Shown here: piece by piece, positions 6,807 to 10,858 of the stretch
Position numbering within the stretch: the stretch's first letter is position 1
Layout: each line of letters opens with the position of its first letter
Assembly: GCA_014377155.1 (NCBI GenBank)
Contig: JACMQD010000322.1
Location: 1-10,858 of the forward strand
Length of the DNA: 10,858 bases
Source of the DNA: Herminiimonas sp.
GTDB taxonomy: Bacteria > Pseudomonadota > Gammaproteobacteria > Burkholderiales > Burkholderiaceae
Direction of reading: 5' to 3'
Translations under genes and position numbers: made by a program
The notes under the pieces: generated by a model
Databases searched by the model: none
The model's input: the letters and a program-made list of their open reading frames with translations, nothing else
Told to the model about the DNA's origin: nothing

Positions 6807-7811
6807 TTACCGCGAATTGTCCTGAATGGTGGTGGCCACTCCCGGTCCCGTTTTACGACTGAACAGGCCGCGCAGCTTGCGTGACACCATGTCGAGCGCG
6901 CCGACGGACTGTTTGACTGGTTCGACCGGTTCGCGCAAGGCCTTTTGCAAAGCGAACACGCTTTGCGGCCGGTCCATCGGATCGATCATCAGGCTCCAGC
7001 GGATGACCTGGATCAGTTGCGGTGAATACACCGCTTCGAGTTTCTTGAAATGATTGTCCATCTTGTCGTTGAGCTTGCGCTGGTCGGCCGGTTGTGGCGG
7101 CGCGCCGACCATGCAAGCGAACATCGAGGCACCGATGCTGTAGATGTCGGTCCACGGCCCCAGGTTGCCATTCTTGATGTACAGCTCGGGAGGCGCAAAA
7201 CCGGGCGTATACATCGGATACAGCTTCGGCAAATCGGCTTTGAGGGTTTGGCGCGCGGCACCGAAATCGAGCAGGATCGGCGTACCGTCGACACGCAAAT
7301 AAATGTTGGCTGGTTTCAGATCCAGGTGCAACAGCTTGTTCGTATGGACTTCGCGCAGGCCGTTCATGACATGGCTGAACATCTTGCGGATGAATCGCTC
7401 CGACACCAGCGGCTTTTCGCCCTTGTCGCGGCGGCGCAGGATGTGGTCCTGCAGTGAACGGCCCGATTCGTACGCCATCACCATGTACACCGTTTCGTTG
7501 GCGCGAAAAAAATTGACTACACTGACGACGTTCGGGTGGGCAATGCGGGCCAGCGCCCGGCCTTCCTCAAAAAAGCATTTCAAGCCGATGCGAAAGGTCG
7601 GCAGATTATCGGGCGCAATCGTCGGCGCGAGTTCACCTGGCTGTCGCAATGCCAACGAACTGGGTAGATACTCCTTGATGGCAACGGCATTGCCGTCTTC
7701 GTCGTAGGCCAGATAGACGATACTGAACCCGCCTGAGGCAATCTTCTTTACAATGCGATAACCGGCGATCTCTAACCCGTCTGGCAAGGGTGCGTTATTC
7801 TGCGTAGCCAT
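6807..7811 (-). CDS. Eukaryotic-type (Hanks) Ser/Thr protein kinase
   Basis: Cytoplasmic protein kinase with a complete Hanks fold. From the chosen ATG (334 residues): glycine-rich loop IASGGFSIVY (25-34), ATP-binding Lys46 in VAIKE, an alpha-C Glu near 82-83, catalytic loop HLDLKPAN (162-169; HLD instead of HRD) with Asp164 and Asn169, DFG (182-184), APPE (206-209), the structural Asp222 in TDIYSIG, and Arg281 near the end of the domain. No transmembrane helix, PASTA repeat or other sensor domain is seen. The tail (about 295-334) is basic and ends in VATTIQDNSR. The frame is open to 7850, but AGGAC five bases before the ATG at 7811 decides the start. It is probably the first gene of the operon and divergent from yicC. 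His-Leu-Asp is consistent with a non-RD kinase that does not need classical activation-loop control; this is inference. Confidence 0.94.
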   Translation of the reverse strand: MATQNNAPLPDGLEIAGYRIVKKIASGGFSIVYLAYDEDGNAVAIKEYLPSSLALRQPGELAPTIAPDNLPTFRIGLKCFFEEGRALARIAHPNVVSVVNFFRANETVYMVMAYESGRSLQDHILRRRDKGEKPLVSERFIRKMFSHVMNGLREVHTNKLLHLDLKPANIYLRVDGTPILLDFGAARQTLKADLPKLYPMYTPGFAPPELYIKNGNLGPWTDIYSIGASMFACMVGAPPQPADQRKLNDKMDNHFKKLEAVYSPQLIQVIRWSLMIDPMDRPQSVFALQKALREPVEPVKQSVGALDMVSRKLRGLFSRKTGPGVATTIQDNSR

Positions 7812-7837
7812 GTTGTCCTGTCTTGTGAGTAACTTCG

Positions 7838-7866
7838 ATTGTGTGGACAAACGGCCGAATTGTAAA
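7838..7866 (-). promoter_or_regulatory. Candidate promoter of the kinase-to-hemW operon
   Basis: On the minus strand TTTACA (7866-7861; 5 of 6 to the -35 consensus) is followed after exactly 17 bases by CACAAT (7843-7838; 4 of 6 to the -10 consensus). It lies 27 bp before the kinase ATG in the 74-bp divergent gap with yicC. No equally good plus-strand promoter for yicC was found in the gap, so one may overlap this one. Confidence 0.45.
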
Positions 7867-7885
7867 GAACTACGAGGATTGTATT

Positions 7886-8809
7886 GTGACGATTTGCAGC
7901 ATGACCGGCTACGCCGCTACCACTCGCGAGACTTCCGGTGGCACGCTAACCCTTGAAATCAAAAGCGTCAATTCACGCTTTCTCGACCTTCAATTCCGCA
8001 TGAACGACGATTTACGTGCGCTCGAACCCGCGCTGCGTGAAGCGATCATGGCGCGCGCGACGCGCGGCAAAGTCGAATGCCGCGTCAACTTCGGCCGCAA
8101 GGCTGCCGGCAGTTCGCAGCAGGCGCTCAATGGCACGCTGCTCGCGGCTCTGGCCGACTTGCAGTCGACGATTCGCCAGCAGTTCATCGACGCACCGCCG
8201 TTGTCGGTAAATGAACTGCTACGCTGGCCAGGCGTTCTCGAAGAAGCAGAAATGGCACAAGACACATTGCAAGCCGATGTGGCCGCGGCAATGACCGAGA
8301 CTCTGAACGCGTTCATCGAAAGCCGCGCGCGTGAGGGCGCAGCACTGCGTGCCATGCTCGAAGCCCGCATCGACGATATTGAAACGATCGTCACGCGCAT
8401 TACGCCCTTGATCCCGCAGGTCGTGAGGCAATTTCAGCAAAAAGCCACCGAACGCATGCAGGAAGCGCTTGGATTGGCGCTGCAAAGTGGCGCGACCAGT
8501 GCCAGCCCTACGCAATCAATTTCGCGCGACGACGCGCTGGAGCGGATACGCCAGGAAGTGACGCTCTATGGCATCCGTATCGATGTATCGGAAGAACTGA
8601 CGCGTCTGGCGGCACACCTGCAAGAGACCCGTCATATCCTTGCAAAAGGCGGACAGGTCGGCAAGCGACTCGATTTCATGATGCAGGAGCTCAATCGCGA
8701 AGCCAATACTGTCGGCTCGAAGGCGTCGGTAAAGGAACTGTCGGATGCAGCGATGGGTATGAAATTGCTGATCGAGCAGATGCGAGAGCAGGTGCAAAAT
8801 CTCGAATAG
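7886..8809 (+). CDS. yicC: YicC/YloC family endoribonuclease
   Basis: Member of the YicC family (YicC_N plus DUF1732), cytoplasmic RNA-binding proteins described as endoribonucleases or RNase adapters that influence small-RNA decay and stress survival. The 307-residue product starts VTICSMTGYA, has an N-terminal domain with SVNSRFLDLQFR (28-39) and ends with a strongly conserved C-terminal domain including RIRQEVTLYG and GKRLDFMMQELNREANT (259-275). The GTG at 7886 is chosen because GAGGA (7874-7878) sits 7 bases before it and the family begins one turn before SMTG; the frame is open from 7841 and an internal ATG at 7901 is a weaker choice. The region around residues 190-215 looks longer than in short family members. 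In many proteobacteria gmk follows, but not here. The neighbouring kinase operon is divergent. Confidence 0.95.
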   Translation: MTICSMTGYAATTRETSGGTLTLEIKSVNSRFLDLQFRMNDDLRALEPALREAIMARATRGKVECRVNFGRKAAGSSQQALNGTLLAALADLQSTIRQQFIDAPPLSVNELLRWPGVLEEAEMAQDTLQADVAAAMTETLNAFIESRAREGAALRAMLEARIDDIETIVTRITPLIPQVVRQFQQKATERMQEALGLALQSGATSASPTQSISRDDALERIRQEVTLYGIRIDVSEELTRLAAHLQETRHILAKGGQVGKRLDFMMQELNREANTVGSKASVKELSDAAMGMKLLIEQMREQVQNLE

Positions 8810-8980
8810 AATGTGAAGTACTGCGCAAGATTGATAGCGCTGCTTTAAGTACCGAGTCAAATACCTGGTTGATGGCTAATATCCAAATCAAGTTTAAGCA
8901 GCATCATGTAACGCCGGGCAATCATTGGCTGCACATCAAATCCGAAGGATGTCTTAAGGCGTGTATTGAATTCCAATGCA

Positions 8981-9055
8981 ATGCTGCAAGATAGTGACGA
9001 AGCCCTTTGCGTAGCCAAGGCGGCAGGACGAAATCGGCACTACATCCATGAGAAA
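8981..9055 (+). pseudogene. Possible relic of a GGDEF (diguanylate cyclase) domain end
   Basis: The translation MLQDSDEALCVAKAAGRNRHYIHEK matches the pattern of the last helix of GGDEF domains, which reads roughly ADxALYxAKxxGRNR followed by a short aromatic/basic strand. No GGDEF motif, RxxD inhibitory site or earlier domain segment is found upstream in any frame I followed, so at most the final 25 residues survive. The Tyr of ALY is Cys here. A functional protein is not supported. Chance similarity is possible but the GRNR-containing match is specific. Confidence 0.45.
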
Positions 9056-9809
9056 CACCTGGCGAAAATCGGCCTGGCTAGAATTGGTAGCGGCTCGGTG
9101 CAAATCGTGACCCGAGGCACAAGTGCATCGAACCAACTTGGAATCATGGACAGCCAAGCACCTGATGAACTTTTCAGGTCGCAACAGTGTACAGTCCGAC
9201 AGACCGATGCGTCACTTTTGCTAAAATTCGATTAGCAAACGGAGACAACATTGACATCGACCCTTTAGCGCCGGCATTTTGCAACGATCCGCATTCAGTA
9301 TGTTAAAAATATATCTCCACGATCGTTCTTTGTTAAAAAACACCTTGCTGGCGTAAGGGGTTCCCGCCGCTCACATTCTTTTATATGGACTCGTCAATCC
9401 GCCTTCTAATTCTCACAATGCCAACCCGGCAGCAGGAGGACAGATACACCGTTCGGATTCAGATTCCGCTTCTGTCATTTGCAGCATTATCCCGGAGGCA
9501 TCGCTGGCGACCGTTGTACCATCGCGGAACGCGGTATCGAATCAGCGGCAATTGATAGCAGCGGCCTGCGCGAAAATCGGCTGGCCGATGGAAGCCGGGT
9601 TAGCCGCGTGACGGGTCTACTTGGCAGTTACTGTGTCGAGCACAATACTCACTCCTTGGATGATCAGGATAACGACTGGAAGGGTAAGGCACGAATGCGT
9701 AATCGCCGCAAATATACGTGAATGGGCTAGCGCTTTTCCATGCACGGCAATTGGGTGTTTGCTTATTACCGGTCATTCTCACACCATAAATCGCTAAACC
9801 CCATTTTCA

Positions 9810-9842
9810 GTGCACTGGCTCTCACCAGTCACGTGTTTTTTT
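9810..9842 (+). terminator. Strong intrinsic terminator without an upstream gene
   Basis: ACTGG (9814-9818) pairs with CCAGT (9825-9829) around a 6-base loop, extended by GTG (9810-9812) with CAC (9830-9832) and one bulged C (9813). Then come GTG and seven T (9836-9842). This is the best intrinsic terminator in the window. On the minus strand the hairpin is followed by CTGAAAA, so it would not serve bfr. No plus-strand gene is recognised in the preceding kilobase. Confidence 0.65.
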
Positions 9843-9962
9843 CCAAAGATGGGCTTGTGCCCTATCGGCCGATCTCAGGCATACCAGTTTGGGGCGACGC
9901 AATTAACCCGCGCTACAAACATAAAATATTCCTTCGCGCAGGATCGAACATCCTTTGCACTT

Positions 9963-10439
9963 TTAGTCTTCATCACCCATTTGCGACTGCAAGTAATTCT
10001 GCAGGCCGATTTTGTCGATCAAATCGATTTGGGTCTCCAGCCAATCGATATGCTCCTCCGTATCGTCGAGAATTTCTCTGAAAATTTCACGGGAAATATA
10101 ATCAGCTGCTACTTCACATGCTGCGATGCCCTCTTTGACGGTCGCTTGTGAAATCATTTCAAGGCCCAGATCGAATTGCAGCATTTCGGGCGTCGACTCG
10201 CCGATCATCAATTTGTGTAGAGCCTGTAGGTTCGGCAAGCCGCCCAGCATCAGCACGCGGTTGATGAGCTTGTCGGCATGCTTCATTTCGCCGATGGATT
10301 CTTCGTATTCTTTTTTCGCAATTTTTTCAAAGCCCCAGTGCTTATACATACGGGCATGCAGAAAATACTGATTGATCGCACTCAGTTCGTTGGTGAGCTG
10401 TGCATTGAGCAGTCTGATTACGTTTTTATCACCGATCAC
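9963..10439 (-). CDS. bfr: Bacterioferritin
   Basis: Heme-containing ferritin; 24 subunits form a hollow shell that oxidises Fe(II) and stores Fe(III) in the cytoplasm. From the GTG the product has 158 residues, the family norm. Ferroxidase ligands Glu18, Glu51, His54, Glu94 and His130 are present, as are Tyr25 and the heme-ligating Met52 in EMKHAD. The position of the usual Glu127 is Thr (DDTEEHIDWLE, Thr127-Glu128-Glu129-His130), and Asp50 of the E. coli protein is Gly. Start: the frame is open to 10502, but the family begins at this GTG (VIGDKNVI) and GGAGG lies 5 bases before it. Divergent from bfd, whose ferredoxin releases the stored iron. With Met52 kept, the subunit should bind heme; ferroxidase competence is uncertain because of Thr127. 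Confidence 0.95.
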   Translation of the reverse strand: MIGDKNVIRLLNAQLTNELSAINQYFLHARMYKHWGFEKIAKKEYEESIGEMKHADKLINRVLMLGGLPNLQALHKLMIGESTPEMLQFDLGLEMISQATVKEGIAACEVAADYISREIFREILDDTEEHIDWLETQIDLIDKIGLQNYLQSQMGDED

Positions 10440-10444
10440 GGCAA

Positions 10445-10449
10445 CCTCC
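10445..10449 (-). promoter_or_regulatory. Ribosome binding site deciding the bfr GTG start
   Basis: GGAGG on the minus strand, separated by TTGCC from the GTG at 10439. It rules out the longer open frame starting at 10502, whose extra 21 residues match no bacterioferritin. Confidence 0.8.
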
Positions 10450-10458
10450 GGAATTGAA

Positions 10459-10566
10459 TATATAAGCCGATTTTTGGCTGTCGCCACCATGCGTTGAAAC
10501 AAGCGAAACGGGCCATTGTTCGGGAACGGCGACCAGCATAACGCACTATCGATGGGTATATAAGCC
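10459..10566 (-). promoter_or_regulatory. Two direct copies of GGCTTATATA upstream of bfr
   Basis: Read on the minus strand, GGCTTATATA occurs at 10468-10459 and again at 10566-10557, exactly 98 bp apart. The proximal copy continues as TATATT, a 4-5 of 6 match to a -10 box about 20 bp before the GTG, with GCGACA (4 of 6) 16 bp upstream. The distal copy could be the -10 of a second promoter. Tandem bfr promoters are plausible but unproven; the rest of the 336-bp bfr-bfd gap holds only the Fur-like site and a small palindrome near bfd. Confidence 0.35.
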
Positions 10567-10681
10567 TTTGACTTTCACAGTTAAACAGCAACCTCGCATC
10601 TGCAGTTGCCCTCACTAGAAAAACGCCGGGAAAGACCCTCAGAAAATCCTTGCAAAGCTCATCCACATGAGGAATAATCTT

Positions 10682-10700
10682 AATACGAATTGTTCTCATC
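10682..10700 (+). promoter_or_regulatory. Fur-box-like operator upstream of bfd
   Basis: On the minus strand the site reads GATGAGAACAATTCGTATT, 11 of 19 by hand against the classic Fur consensus, and closely follows the AATGAGAATNATTCGCATT form common in proteobacterial Fur boxes. It is centred about 85 bp before the bfd ATG. Iron repression of bfd through Fur is established in E. coli, so the placement fits. It is too far (about 240 bp) to act simply on bfr. Confidence 0.55.
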
Positions 10701-10703
10701 TAC

Positions 10704-10718
10704 TTGAAATATTTTCAA
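10704..10718. repeat. TTGAAA-TAT-TTTCAA palindrome before bfd
   Basis: Perfect 6-base arms (10704-10709 and 10713-10718) around TAT, 3 bases beyond the Fur-like site. Its place suggests it could overlap the core promoter of bfd or be a second regulator site. No confident -35/-10 pair was identified here. Confidence 0.3.
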
Positions 10719-10775
10719 CCGGCTCCTGCCAGCGTGCAGCTTCAATGAACAGCAACCAACAAGATAAGGTACGCC

Positions 10776-10858
10776 ATGATCGTTTGTATTTGCAATAATG
10801 TTTCCGATCGCAAGATTCGTATTGCGGTCGAATCGGGTGTCACATCGATGGCGCAACT
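10776..10858 (+). CDS. bfd: Bacterioferritin-associated ferredoxin (5' part, cut by window edge)
   Basis: Small [2Fe-2S] protein that docks on bacterioferritin near the heme and passes electrons into the shell so that stored Fe(III) is released as Fe(II). The 27 visible codons read MIVCICNNVSDRKIRIAVESG, with the first two cluster ligands Cys4 and Cys6 (C-x-C) and the SDRKIR segment typical of Bfd. The second Cys pair (C-x2-C, expected near residues 38-42) lies past the window. The start is supported by AAGG seven bases before the ATG. Divergent from bfr with a 336-bp gap; the Fur-like site suggests induction when iron is scarce, when release of stored iron is needed. Confidence 0.92.
   Translation, partial: MIVCICNNVSDRKIRIAVESGVTSMAQ

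Larger units (their letters stand above)
8810..9962. other. 1.15-kb gap between yicC and bfr without an intact gene
   Basis: No complete, recognisable gene is present. A short relic resembling the end of a GGDEF domain lies at 8981-9055, inside an 89-codon frame that opens with TTG at 8966 and runs to 9235. The rest of that frame matches nothing I know. An 80-codon frame at 9479-9721 has no recognised motif. A strong plus-strand terminator sits at 9810-9842. No clear terminator for yicC or bfr was found: AGGAT...ATCCT (9940-9954) is a short stem with no T-run. The stretch looks like eroded accessory DNA, with a possible small RNA before the terminator. Confidence 0.55.

Noticed and set aside
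9479..9721. 80-codon plus-strand frame in the yicC-bfr gap
   Set aside because: No motif or family resemblance and no clear ribosome site. Treated as part of the non-coding gap.
10436..10699. 87-codon minus-strand frame between bfr and bfd
   Set aside because: Its start lies in the Fur-like operator and it overlaps the bfr ribosome site and start; no protein resemblance.

Overview
The window looks like the chromosome of a betaproteobacterium in the order Burkholderiales, most likely Oxalobacteraceae. This is inferred from the mid-50s GC content judged by eye, the YicC, HemW and bacterioferritin sequences, and the gene order kinase - phosphatase - rph - rdgB - hemW. No species can be named from the sequence alone.

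Left part (1-2900, plus strand). The window opens inside the decayed 3' end of an IS3-family transposase (2-386). A 680-bp stretch with no convincing gene follows, holding a long imperfect hairpin (554-593). Next come a periplasmic D-alanyl-D-alanine endopeptidase of the PBP7/PbpG type (1069-1962) and a six-helix YoaK/DUF1275 membrane protein (2100-2864). A probable bidirectional terminator (2911-2928) separates these from minus-strand genes.

Central block (2944-7811, minus strand). Reading leftward there are a eukaryotic-type Ser/Thr kinase, a PP2C phosphatase, RNase PH (rph), the dITP/XTP pyrophosphatase (rdgB) and the radical-SAM heme chaperone hemW, then a separate tRNA-Ser(UGA) gene with its own TATAAT box. 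Tight spacing (4 bp between phosphatase and rph, a 4-base ATGA overlap between rdgB and hemW) suggests one transcription unit starting in the 74-bp divergent gap before yicC. A kinase/phosphatase pair is thus wired to RNA 3'-end trimming, nucleotide-pool cleaning and heme delivery. The tails of kinase and phosphatase share a TTIQ motif.

Right part (7886-10858). yicC (plus strand) starts at a GTG with a good Shine-Dalgarno sequence. The usual neighbour gmk is absent. Instead there are 1.15 kb with no intact gene, containing a relic resembling the end of a GGDEF domain and a strong plus-strand terminator (9810-9842) with no recognisable gene in front of it. Then come bacterioferritin (bfr, minus strand, GTG start) and, divergently, the first 27 codons of the bacterioferritin-associated ferredoxin (bfd), cut by the window edge. 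A Fur-box-like site lies about 75 bp upstream of bfd.

No CRISPR array, intact mobile element, origin or clearly new multi-gene system was seen. The points most worth checking are the kinase-phosphatase operon with its shared tail motif, the orphan terminator and the bacterioferritin ferroxidase substitution.
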